From assembly GCA_001936135.1 (NCBI GenBank), contig CP012811.1:2232001-2296000 (forward strand): DNA of 64,000 bases, written 5' to 3'. The DNA is from Saccharomycopsis fibuligera x Saccharomycopsis cf. fibuligera (lineage: Eukaryota; Ascomycota; Saccharomycetes; Ascoideales; Saccharomycopsidaceae). Positions 1 through 10,800 of the stretch are shown here, in pieces. The notes under the pieces are model-generated. The model did not search any database. It was given only the letters and a program-made list of their open reading frames with translations, and was not told the DNA's origin. The position numbers were made by a program, and so were the translations under genes. Each line of letters opens with the position of its first letter. Position 1 is the stretch's first letter.

Positions 1-2326
1 GAAAGGTTATAATAGAAGGAAGAGAATTAGGCAAGAGATTGAAGAACACTCAGCAATTGTGTTGCAGACGTTCTTCAGAGGTTTCCTTGCTAGAAGAAAC
101 TTTGCTCTTGCAAGAAAGACGATTATTGACATTCAATGTATCTTCAGGGCCAAGAAGGCTAAGCAATCGACCATTGATTTGCGTGAACGCCAAGCTGCTG
201 TGGTTATTCAAAACGCTTGGAGATCTTTTGCTGGTAGATTGGAATTTAGAAACTACGTGAAGGCTGCCGTTCTTATTCAAAGTTGTATTAGAAGAAAATT
301 GGCATACAGAGAGCTTCAAAAACTTAAGGAAGAAGCTAAATCTGTTAACCACTTGCAAGAAGTTTCTTACAGATTGGAAAACAAGGTCATTGAATTAACA
401 CAGTCTTTGACAGCTAAAATTGGTGACAACAAGAAATTGACTCTGGAAATTGAAACTTTGCAAAAGAAATTACAGGACAACCAATCAAACCGTGCCATGT
501 TGAATGCTAGAGAAAAAGAATTCAATGATACATTAAACGCTACGAAAGGTGAATACATTTCTCAAATCGATGCATTGAATGCTGATTTGGCACAAACCAA
601 ATTGAATTATAAAGAATCTGAAGGTAAATTGAAGAGATTGCTCAAAGAGCAATCTGAATTGAAGGAAACTGTTCAACAGAACATTGAAGAATTGAACCAA
701 GCTAGGGATCAATTGGCCAAATATGACAACAATGAACAAGACTTAAAGAAGACTATCACTCAATTGAAACAAGAAATTATTGCTTTGACAGGTCAAGGTC
801 TTGGTCAACAAGCAGTCAGTGATCATCTCCGTAGCGGTAATGGTTTCGGTAAGGCAGCATATTTTGGTAACTCCAAGAATAGACACAGTATGACAGGTTC
901 TGCATGGGCTGACTCTAGGGGTATTGGTGGTGACTTTGGTCCAAGACCAGTATCGGTTATGCCGGTTTCCAACAAGGAAGAAGATAGTAACAACTTGGAC
1001 GCCATTAATGAAGAATTGTGGAAAATGTTGCAAGATAGCAAAACTTTGCACAAGGAAATTATTGATGGTTTGTTGAAGGGATTGAAGATTCCGCCTGCAA
1101 ATGTTGCCGCCGATTTGACTAGAAAAGAAGTCTTGTTCCCAGCAAGAATTATCATTATAATTTTGTCTGATATGTGGAGATTAGGCTTGACTAAGGACTC
1201 TGAAGACTTTTTGGGTGAAGTATTGTCAGTTATTCAAACGATTGTTACAGGCTTGAAAGATGAAGACGTTGTTTCATATGGTGCATTCTGGTTGTCTAAC
1301 ACTCATGAATTGTACTCTTTTGTTTCTTACGCACAATCCACTATCATTGCTAATGACAACATATCAAGTGAATTGAGTGAAAGAGAATACAATGAATATT
1401 TGAATTTGGTCGCTGTTGTCAAGGAAGATTTTGAATCTTTGAGTTACAATATCTACAACTTGTGGATGAAAAAGATGGAAAAAGACTTGGAAAAGAAAGC
1501 AGTTTCAGCTGTTGTGTTGTCTCAATCCTTGCCAGGATTCATGGCTCAAGAGTCATCACCTTTCTTGTCCAAGGTATTTTCCCAGGGAGTACAATACAAG
1601 ATGGATGATATAATCAGTTTCTTTAATAACGTTTACTGGTCCATGAAAACTTACTTCATCGAAGCTGAAGTGCAAAATGAGGTTATTACTGAACTTTTGC
1701 GTTTTGTTGATGCTATATGTTTTAATGACATGATTATGAGAAGAAACTTTTTGTCTTGGAAACGTGGGTTGCAATTAAATTATAACGTTACTAGATTGGA
1801 AGAATGGTGTAAATCTCATGATATTGTTGAAGGTTCTAGCTACTTGGTTCACTTATTACAGGCTGCTAAACTATTGCAATTGAGAAAGAACACTATGGAA
1901 GACATCGAAATTATTTATGAGATTTGTTATGCTTTGAAACCATCTCAAATTCAAAAATTGGTTTCTCAATATTTTGTTGCTGATTATGAAGCACCAATTG
2001 CTCCAGAAGTGATGCAAGTTGTTGCTGATAAAGTCAAAAGAAACTCAGCTGGTTCTAATGATGACTTCTTTGAGCCTGTCAATAATGACAGCGGCCAATT
2101 TGAAGATCCATTTAGACGTGTTGATTTAAGACCATTTGTTAGACTTGAAGCTTATGTTCCTGCTTGGTTGAGTTTACCAAATGTTAGAAGAATTATTGAA
2201 TTGGTTGCAAAAAATGCTGCTGCTCAAGATAACTATTTGATTGAAGATCCTGGTTTCCATGGTGATGAATATTACAATATTCCTGAAGACGAAGCAGTTG
2301 ATGATTATAACCAAGTTGCTGTTTGA
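1..2326 (+). CDS. MYO2: Class V myosin heavy chain, 3' part (MYO2-like)
   Basis: The reading frame is open from base 2, so the motor domain lies outside the window and only the neck and tail are seen. The first ~95 residues hold four IQ-type motifs that bind calmodulin or light chains, for example AIVLQTFFRGFLARR and AAVVIQNAWRSF. A charged, Leu/Glu/Lys-rich coiled coil follows (about residues 95-270), which should drive dimerisation. The last ~450 residues form the globular cargo-binding tail (DIL domain), including DEDVVSYGAFWLSNTHEL and a PSQIQKLVSQY segment. In yeast, Myo2 carries vacuoles, secretory vesicles, peroxisomes and mitochondria along actin cables into the bud. The alternative paralogue, Myo4, moves mRNA and ER; tail length and overall character favour Myo2, but without the head I cannot exclude the other. 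The gene ends tail-to-tail with CDC50. Confidence 0.9.
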   Translation, partial: KGYNRRKRIRQEIEEHSAIVLQTFFRGFLARRNFALARKTIIDIQCIFRAKKAKQSTIDLRERQAAVVIQNAWRSFAGRLEFRNYVKAAVLIQSCIRRKLAYRELQKLKEEAKSVNHLQEVSYRLENKVIELTQSLTAKIGDNKKLTLEIETLQKKLQDNQSNRAMLNAREKEFNDTLNATKGEYISQIDALNADLAQTKLNYKESEGKLKRLLKEQSELKETVQQNIEELNQARDQLAKYDNNEQDLKKTITQLKQEIIALTGQGLGQQAVSDHLRSGNGFGKAAYFGNSKNRHSMTGSAWADSRGIGGDFGPRPVSVMPVSNKEEDSNNLDAINEELWKMLQDSKTLHKEIIDGLLKGLKIPPANVAADLTRKEVLFPARIIIIILSDMWRLGLTKDSEDFLGEVLSVIQTIVTGLKDEDVVSYGAFWLSNTHELYSFVSYAQSTIIANDNISSELSEREYNEYLNLVAVVKEDFESLSYNIYNLWMKKMEKDLEKKAVSAVVLSQSLPGFMAQESSPFLSKVFSQGVQYKMDDIISFFNNVYWSMKTYFIEAEVQNEVITELLRFVDAICFNDMIMRRNFLSWKRGLQLNYNVTRLEEWCKSHDIVEGSSYLVHLLQAAKLLQLRKNTMEDIEIIYEICYALKPSQIQKLVSQYFVADYEAPIAPEVMQVVADKVKRNSAGSNDDFFEPVNNDSGQFEDPFRRVDLRPFVRLEAYVPAWLSLPNVRRIIELVAKNAAAQDNYLIEDPGFHGDEYYNIPEDEAVDDYNQVAV

Positions 2327-2952
2327 TTTTATTGGGCATCCCAAATTCCTTTTTCCTTTATTCATTTCCCTCAATTCTCTTTTCTTGTTTCTTCTTTATA
2401 TAAAATTTTGACTTTTGCTAATTGCTTTGTTTTTCGTTTTTGTGTTGTTTTATCCATATTAGTTCATTTCAAAATTTTACAATAGTTCATACGCAACTTT
2501 TTTCTTTTTTTTTTTTTTAATTGTTTTTTTTTTATGTCATACTTTTCCATAATTTTCATCTTTACTCTTTTTTATATTTACTTCATTTTTGATATCCACA
2601 ATTGTACACATTTCTTTTTCTATACATTATGCTCTTAACTGAGTGCCTATTTGCCTTTTTACATTTTATTTCATACAACTGTCATATTTGTCTGTTGAGC
2701 TTCAGTTTCTCTAAAGCGTCACGGCAAACACAACTATAACTTTTAAGGAAATTTTACGAAGAGTAATCAGTACATCCAGTAAGTGGGGATAAGCAGCAAT
2801 AAGCGGCAATAAGAGAAGCGTATGTACAAAATGCATATATTTAGGTAAAATTCTTTCGTGTTTCTGCAATACAATAATTTCTAAAAACAACAGTCTCGTT
2901 TATTCACTGTAATAAAATAAAAACCTCCTTTTCAGAATATAATCTCAAACCC
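2327..2952. other. Tail-to-tail intergenic region
   Basis: This T-rich spacer separates the convergent MYO2 and CDC50 genes. It has poly-T tracts near 2500-2530 and should hold both 3' UTRs. I see no further gene. Confidence 0.6.
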
Positions 2953-4262
2953 TCACAATATATCTCTAAATCCTCTATTAGGCGCCAGTTCATTCTTATT
3001 AAAATCCAAATACTTATTGTCCCCAATTTTTCTAGGTCTAATGATTTGTTTCATCAAAAATATAATGCCAAATAAAACACAAATACCCGCCACCACCAAA
3101 TAAACCACGCCCAAGCTAACGTTTCTCCCACCAATTATACTATTCGTAGTTAACACCAACGACTTGGTACCACCGTAAATTGAAGTTGGATAATTTAAGT
3201 GAATATCTACCCGATAATTACCATCTTCGAGCAAATCATCTTCATTTTTTGAAACTAATTTCATAAAGTCAGGTAGCCCAGCGGTACGCATCCAATTTTG
3301 TAGTGATTCATCTTTACTAATATCTGGCAAGTTATCCTTAGTATACCCATTAGGATATCTTTTAGCCCAATTTGGCGGCGGCACTATACTTGAAACGTCA
3401 TATGAAGTTTTTTTCCAACGTTTTTTATCGGACAGCCACGAGATTCCCAGAGTTGACATGTTGTAAACTTTTTCACTTTCTGAAGCCCCCTGGGGGTTTA
3501 ATAATACGGGACTGCTGAACGTATCGTTGAAATACGAATTAGCAATCAACCCACATGGATAGTACGCCTTATTGTTGCCATCTATTTTGATTGGAGAGCA
3601 TTTATGATTCAAATCATTAGCATTTACGGCTTTCCCTTTCAATTGATCCAAATCGTAACTTTCAACATACTCTCTATGGTTTTGATAAAAATTGGTCAAT
3701 TTGTAATACATGTAAATCGGGGCCTTGATAGAATTAGGTACACTAAATTCAATACGGCACACAGTGGTATCGTAACTGTTATCATCATCAATATTTACCG
3801 TTTTATTTTGAAGCATCCATTTTGGTGTGCTGCTCGTGGTTTTTTTGAAATGCTGGGAGTAATACTTCTTGTCAATAGTAGTGTAGCCTGAAGTTTTGGC
3901 TAATGTGTCACATTTCGTGTAATCTATTACTATTTGTTGCACATTGTAGGAAGTTAATAGCATAACTATGCCAAGTGGAGCAAAAATCACCGCGATTATT
4001 AACAATAATGGTAACACAGACTTGGGGGTCAATATTGGTCTATAGTAGGAAAGTCATTAGTTAGTATTTTAACCTTTCTCAAAAATGAGAATAATTAGAT
4101 GCTTCAGCTCTTTTCACTGCTATTATCAGTCATTACTTACTGCCATGACTTCAATCTTTGCTGCTTGAAGGCCGTATTTGCTGGTTTTCTTGATTTGTGT
4201 CTAGTGGATTCATCTACCAACCCAGAATCCTCATCGCGTCTTCGATTACGAAGAATATTCAT
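2953..4262 (-). CDS. CDC50: Cdc50 family, P4-ATPase (flippase) beta subunit, spliced
   Basis: Cdc50 proteins are obligate partners of P4-type phospholipid flippases at endosome, Golgi or plasma membrane. The gene has two exons: 4262-4141 and 4039-2953, joined across a 101-nt intron. The spliced product is 402 residues. Exon 1 encodes the cytosolic N-terminus ending NTAFKQQRLKSWQ, and the junction gives ...WQPILTPKSVLPLL, a hallmark of this family just before the first membrane segment. A large lumenal domain follows with YYPCGLIANSYFNDTF, IVPPPNWAKRYPNGY and many N-glycosylation sites. The second membrane segment (VVYLVVAGICVLFGIIFLM) lies near the C-terminus. The GGTKSLVLTTNS and GGRNVSLG motifs and the ...RDIL end resemble S. 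cerevisiae Cdc50 more than Lem3, as recalled. A TAA lies in frame two codons upstream of the chosen ATG. Starting at the internal Met at 4032 would lose the N-terminal signature. Confidence 0.92.
4040..4140 (-). other. Spliceosomal intron in CDC50
   Basis: Read on the minus strand, the donor is GTAAGT at 4140-4135, the branch-point TACTAAC at 4066-4060 and the acceptor TATAG ending at 4040. Removal joins CA to A and restores a Gln codon inside the conserved SWQPIL motif. Intron length is 101 nt. Confidence 0.93.
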
Positions 4263-4851
4263 TGTTTATTGACTGAGCTTGCGCTTCTGCTTCTGCTTGT
4301 GCTTGAACTTGAACTTGTGCTTGTGCTTGTACGTGTGGGTATTATCTTGGATAGAAAACTCCAAAGTGATGGGTGCTTCTTTTTACCTACAGTTATTTTC
4401 TTCCTCTAGCTTTCTCCTGGTAATGATGTAGCTTTCGTGTGCAATGTTTTAGCTGTACGTGTTTTCAGGAGTTACCCGCGTTGGGTTTTGGGCGTTTTTC
4501 CAAATCAGCAGCGCCTCGTTGTTGATTTTCTTGATTCTTACAATCGTAGCTAGTACGTATTTTATAGTGAACAGATCACCAAAAAAACATTCTATGCAAA
4601 ATATGAAATAATTAATTTACAGGCAGTCTAATACAATAAAAGTAGAAAAAGAAAATCAAAACGGAAACAGAATTGCAAAAGATTTCAACGCAGATAAAAA
4701 TGTGTGAATAAGAAAATACAAGCGAAACAAAGAAAAAAATAAATCGAGAACAAGAAAGCTCAAAATAACAAACAAAATAGAAGTATCGTAAGAAGACAGA
4801 AGAATTCATAGCGGCATAAAATAACATCTTTCAATGTACATGTTGAAGCGC
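4263..4851. other. CDC50 promoter and NOT1 downstream region
   Basis: CDC50 and NOT1 are both on the minus strand, so this region carries the CDC50 promoter and NOT1 3' sequence. About 4279-4335 is a degenerate hexamer repeat built from GCTTCT, GCTTGT and GAACTT units. The rest is A-rich. I see no coding potential. Confidence 0.55.
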
Positions 4852-7800
4852 TTAATCTTTAGTGACGGTAGGAGAAGCAACATGTTTCAGTAAGACTTTG
4901 AAAGTGTGATAAAGTTCAGGAATTTCCTTTGTAAATTGTAGATCAAAAAAGCCATAAGCAGAGTTGGTCAATAATTCAATTAATGTAATGCATACTCCCC
5001 ATGGATGTGGTCTATGAACTATCACTCTTTCCAAAAGCACTCTAGCAATTAATTGTTGCACGTCTGCTTTCTTGTTGTTCCATAATGAGCTGGAGCTGAA
5101 AAAGTAGATAATTACACAACTAAACCAGTGTGTATGAGCATTTGGATATCTGAGTTGATTAACAATAGCAGATAACACATGGTAGTGCAATTCGACAGAT
5201 TCATCTTGCAAAAGATTTGAGAGGAGTGCAACTTGAGAGGACTTTGGATTAAAATCTGCGGTATTGTCACGACGCTCTTCAATAACATTAATTCCCGTAT
5301 AAAGAACTAAAGCATTAATCAATTTAACATTAACCGTGGTCTTATCAAATCCAATACCACCTTGGTCAACAGGCGTAGCAAGCTTGAGTCCACTCAAAAT
5401 AGACTTGAATGCAGAATGACTAGGAATGCGCAAGTAATTGTCAACAGGTTTCTTCAAACCAGCCTTTAGCAAATCATTTCCTGGATTGATTGCAAATGGT
5501 GGAGCATCAGTAATACCTGGAAGCTTTTCAACCTTCAATCCACTTGTAAAAGAGTCTGGTAAAGTCACCGTCTTTGGAAATGAAGACAAAACGATGTTTT
5601 TGAGTTGAATAAAAGCAGCAGGAATTGAATAAGATAATGGGTAGTGGTATTCAACAAAGAATTCTGGGTAATCGTGCTGGATCAATGAGAAAACACGCAT
5701 CAAACCTCTATAGATCACTGTGATAATAGGTGGAACATTTTTGCCTTTGATATTAGCACCACAAAATCTCAAAGCAGAAACAAGTAGCAAACTAAGCTTC
5801 TTCCAGCCTTCCTTGTTTGGTAACTCAATAATGTTTGGCAAAAACATGCGGTGTGAAATTAAAGTTACCCATGCAAATGTAAATCCAGGATAAGCTAATG
5901 GCTGGTAAATATTAAAAAAGGAAGCCAATAAAAGGTAAAAGGATTTGTCAAACTCAGCCAAAGAAGTTTTCTCTTTAGTATCAGCAATATCATTAATCTT
6001 AATTCTAGTGTCAGACCATTCACTCAAAAGGGTTGAAAAAATTCTATAGTATGGTCTTTCATTGAATCCTTCAGAATTATTTTCATGGTCTTTAGTAAAC
6101 ACCAAAGTTATAATGGTCAAAATTTGACGAAGATAAGTGACCCTTCTTTTAGCATCATCACTTTGACAAACAACAACCTTTATAATCAACTTCGACAACG
6201 CATCAATAGCAATAAAAACATCATTATTCTTGTCTTTGTTGCCAAACACACCATCCTTCAAAAAGGAAGCAACAGCAATCTCCGTAGCAGTTCTAAAAAA
6301 CACTGACATGTATTCTGGCTTAGTAAGAACACCTTTCTTCGCCAATTGATGAACGAAAACATAAGGCAATTTATCATTCAAGTTACTGTGCTGCAATAAT
6401 CTAACCCATTCCAAAAAGACATAACCCATCTGAGCACTCAAAGCAACTTCATTTTTATCATCGGGTTTTAACATTGGAGCTTGTGTTTTTTCAAGTTGTT
6501 CAAGTAAATTTTCAGCAGAAGTATTCTTGATTCCACCACTCTTAATAAACTTATTCAATTTGTCAATTGTAGTAGCAAAATCAGTTCTCAAACAGAATGC
6601 TTCAGGTCCAATCAATGTTTCACTAATCAACTCAGATGCAAACTTTATAGTAGCATCATTTTTTGAGGAAACTGCTTTTGAAAGAGATGAATCGAGGTCG
6701 GATGGAGCAATCAATCCAACTTTGAGTAAAGTACTCATAATTTTCGAGTTGAATTTTCTGTCGTCTTCTGCATGAACTAACCACCAGCTAGCGTCCTTAG
6801 CAGTAGAAGGAGAGAGCTCACACAACTTGTTCAAAAGATAAACCAAAGTTTCACATGAAAGAATGGTATCTGCAGTTGTAAACAATGCGTTAACTGTAAA
6901 TTGGGCAACTTTGACATAGATCTCATCACCAATAGCTGTGAGGTTCTTCGAGCAGATGCTCAAAATTTGAGCTAATACTTGCTTAACTGGATGGTCATCA
7001 GGAAGATCGCCCAATCTTGCATCACGGCTTTCGGCCAATGCTTTCAATAATGCCTCAAGCAATTGTTGTAAGTATGTAACTGACTGAACGAACACAGACT
7101 GCGCGGTATTTTGTTCAAGCTCTGCATTGGTTTCAGTAGCCTGGGGAATCTGCTGATGTTGACCAGCAAGCATCTGTCTATTCGCTAATGCAGCCGGATT
7201 TTGCACAAACTGGCCCTGTTGATCAGCATTTGTTGATCTTCTTGCCTGTGCGGTGGCAGACTGTTGATTTATCAAAGTAAGTCTCCCTATTTCTTCGTAT
7301 ACTTGCATTTGCTCAGCTGAAACTCCACTAGGCATTAATCCAAGAGGCTGTGGCAAATACAATGCGTATTTGCTGATACTAGGTGAAACATATGGTTGGG
7401 TTGGAGCTTCTAATTTATGTTGGCGACGAGATATTATAGCTGGATATAATGCTTCATCCATCTCTTGGGTAGCTTTCTCCATTGCCGCAATTTCAATAAG
7501 CTGACATGCACCTTCAATGTTGTCATTGATCACTTGTATCAACATTTGTTCAATAACAGCAGGGTCGGAATGGATAAAACCTTGAGTTAAAGATGCGGAA
7601 ACATTATCACTAATATGTTTCAATAACAAGTCTCTAGAAAAGACCTTTGCTAGATATTGTGAAACACCTCTAACAGTATTTGCTGCACTTCTTCTAAGCT
7701 TAACTTCATCAGATTCCAAAGCAAAATCCTTCAACACCAAAGTATGGGCGGTATTAACGGAAATGCTAACCGCTCTATCAACAGCTGGAGGCAAAACCTC

Positions 7801-10800
7801 TCTAATAGCCTTGTTAAAAGACAATTGAGAAATTCTCTTGAGATTTGGATGCAATTGATAAAATGCTTTACCAGAAAGATTGTTGACAAAATTTTCCAAT
7901 ATTATCGACAAATTGTTTGCAGATTCGGCGGCATTAATATTTGCTGGAATAGAATTTTGTTGCTGTTGTTGCTGTTGTTGCTGTTGTTGTTGTTGCTGCT
8001 GCTGCTGTTGTTGTTGTTGTTGTTGTTGTTGTTGACGAGCTTGAGGCTGAAGATGTTGGCCAGGTTGAGCAATTTGGTTTTGAGATAATTGACCAGCAAT
8101 TTGGTTTTGTAGTTGCTGCTGTTGTTGTCTCAATTTTAGCTGAGCTTGAAGCTGTTGCTGTTGCTGTTGCTGTTGTTGTTGTTGTTGTTGTGCAATCAAA
8201 ATCGCAGCACTTTGAGGATCTGCCACATGTTCCAATGCATTCGGTAAATGAGGAGCACTCAACTTATCTAAGCCGGATTTCAAATGCACTGTAACGAGCT
8301 GCGATAACTGTTCACGGGTTTTGTCTTTCAATAAGTCTGTTGACTCAATATCATCAATTTTCAATTGCAATTCGTTTAGCAAAACTTCAATAGCAAATCT
8401 CAACTGCAAGTTAAGGTTTGCAGTTTTATAAAGTTCAATCAACAAGCCCAAGATACCTAATGTCCAAGGATTTGGTGGACTAAAAACTTTTGATTTAATG
8501 GTTTCATGCAAAACTTTGCACACAAAAGGGATCGTGAGAATCATCTTGTCTAATATAAAACCTTCCAAAAGTAAATCTTTGAACGATAAATAGCTACGCA
8601 ATATTGGTTTATCCCTTGCTAATGTAATTTTTCCCAACCATGAACCCAAGTTTTTCAAATGAGACCTTTCATTGACAGATTCGCTATTATGATTCATCAA
8701 ATGAGAAATCTGCTGTAAAGTTACTGATAAGATGTGCTGCTCGAGTAATGGCGAGTTCATTGCTTCAACCAACCTAGAATAAAGATCTTGATTATTAAAT
8801 TCCAGCTTAGCTCTTGAAGCCACAATATATTTAGAAAACCACTCAAAGTTCTTTTCTGACAAGGCTTGCTTGATAGTGTTGATTCTCACAGAAAGATTCT
8901 CGTTAGTAATATTGTTGACCACAAACAAAATTTTGTCAGAATTTTCCTCCAGAGGGTCTTCCTGGACAGTATTACTGATAAAGTCAATATCTGGATTTAT
9001 GGACTTGAATAGCGTTTCCTCAACTTTCTTGTCTGTTGGTGTATTAAGTTGCTTGAAGTTTACAGCGGCTGGAGATTGGCTCTTAATATCAGCAACCTCA
9101 CCATTCACTGTCAGTTCAATAATTTGATAAATTTTTGGTTGAAGCTTCAACCCAGGAATATCATGCAAAGCTTTGCAATATCTTGGGAATTCTGGTAAAC
9201 GAGGTCTAGCAGAAAGCAAAGCTTGTACTGCAAATTTGAACATATTGGACTCTGGGGTTTCGCGAGCAGATTCCAAGATAAAACTCAAAGCAAGAGACAA
9301 TGTAACACCATCAATTAGGTGGTAGTGGATAAGAGAACCAAACAAAATGGATGTTTTCTGTAAAGCATCAACTGGGTACTCTCTGAAAAATCTGTATTCA
9401 TCTAATAATGAGTGTATCATACAAGCAAACACATCCTGATCGTAAGGATTATTGGAGTCCTTCAAAGTTTGAAGCATTTTAACAATTTCGGTAATATCCA
9501 TTGTATTATTATACATTCTTTGATAGTATTCTTTCATTTGTTGCTCCACTGCCATTGGGAAAGTGTTAGCAGTAGAGTTTGCGGCGTTAGCCAAAATAGC
9601 TTCATCGTGACCATACCCAAAGTTAATCAATCTTGGATATGCCAGCAAACACTGCTTCTGCACGGCTCTTACTTCAATCACCTGCTGAGGGGTAATTTGC
9701 TTTTGCTCACCAATAAATTTCAACAATTCGTAGACAAGGACCAAACTCAAAGACTTATGGTTAGCGTCAAATTGGCCAGACTGTGAATATTCATACTCGG
9801 CCTTCGCTTCAGCCATCAAAAACACAAGTAGCAGACCAAAAGCTTCATTTTTTTTTGGAAAATTAGCATTAAAGTAGTTGCGAATCACTGGCACAAAATT
9901 GTTCCAACCTTGAGCTATTGCCTTTGCTGCATATTTCAACCAAATGCTGAAGTTAACAGGTGATTTTGCTGAGTTATTTAAAACGGGTTCCAAAATGTTC
10001 AATTGGAGAAGATAAAGAACAAGCTTAAGAGCTCTAGGATCTCTTATAGTCAAGCAGTGTGACAAAAATATGAAAAACTCATTAGCATCAACCTCCGAAA
10101 ATTTTTTCAAAGCAGCAGGTAAAAAAGGAGACAGTTCTTGCAACCAAATTGATAACAAATTCACAAGCAAATCCAATGTACCACGAGTTCTTTTAAGATT
10201 TAATATTGCAAATACAAAACATTCGGAGAACTGTTTTACGTCAGCATTGAATAATTCAGCAACCTCTGCTGACATTTCTGTTTCGGGAGCACAAACAACA
10301 TCAAGGTAGAGCTTTGTAATATTCAAGAAGCGCATAACGGTATTTCCCGAATTTGCTGCCAAATTGGTAGGCAAAAATGGAGTATTAATAAATACCGGCG
10401 TCAAATTTTTTAGTTGATAACACTGATTCTCAACGGTAAATCTATGGATCAAAAAGAATAAAGGAACACTGAGATTTAGATCGAAGTTCTGTTGCAAAAA
10501 CAAGTCGATCACATCATCAGATGGGAATGAAATGAAAAGCTGGTTGAGAGACACTAGAGTTGGTTGTAATTTAACAGAGTCCTTTGTTGGCAATGACGCA
10601 AAATATTTTTTGAGATTTATATGCATGTGAGAAATTACATTTGCCCAATTTGGCTGAATCTTTAGTGCTGAACTGATAATAGATCTGAGTTGATAACCCT
10701 TCGTCGATGCATCCTGGATGTTGAGTGCAATAAAGTTTGGCAACTTATTAGGACTGTTGGATGATTTTTGTGAACCTGGGATCAATACTTCTGCATATAT

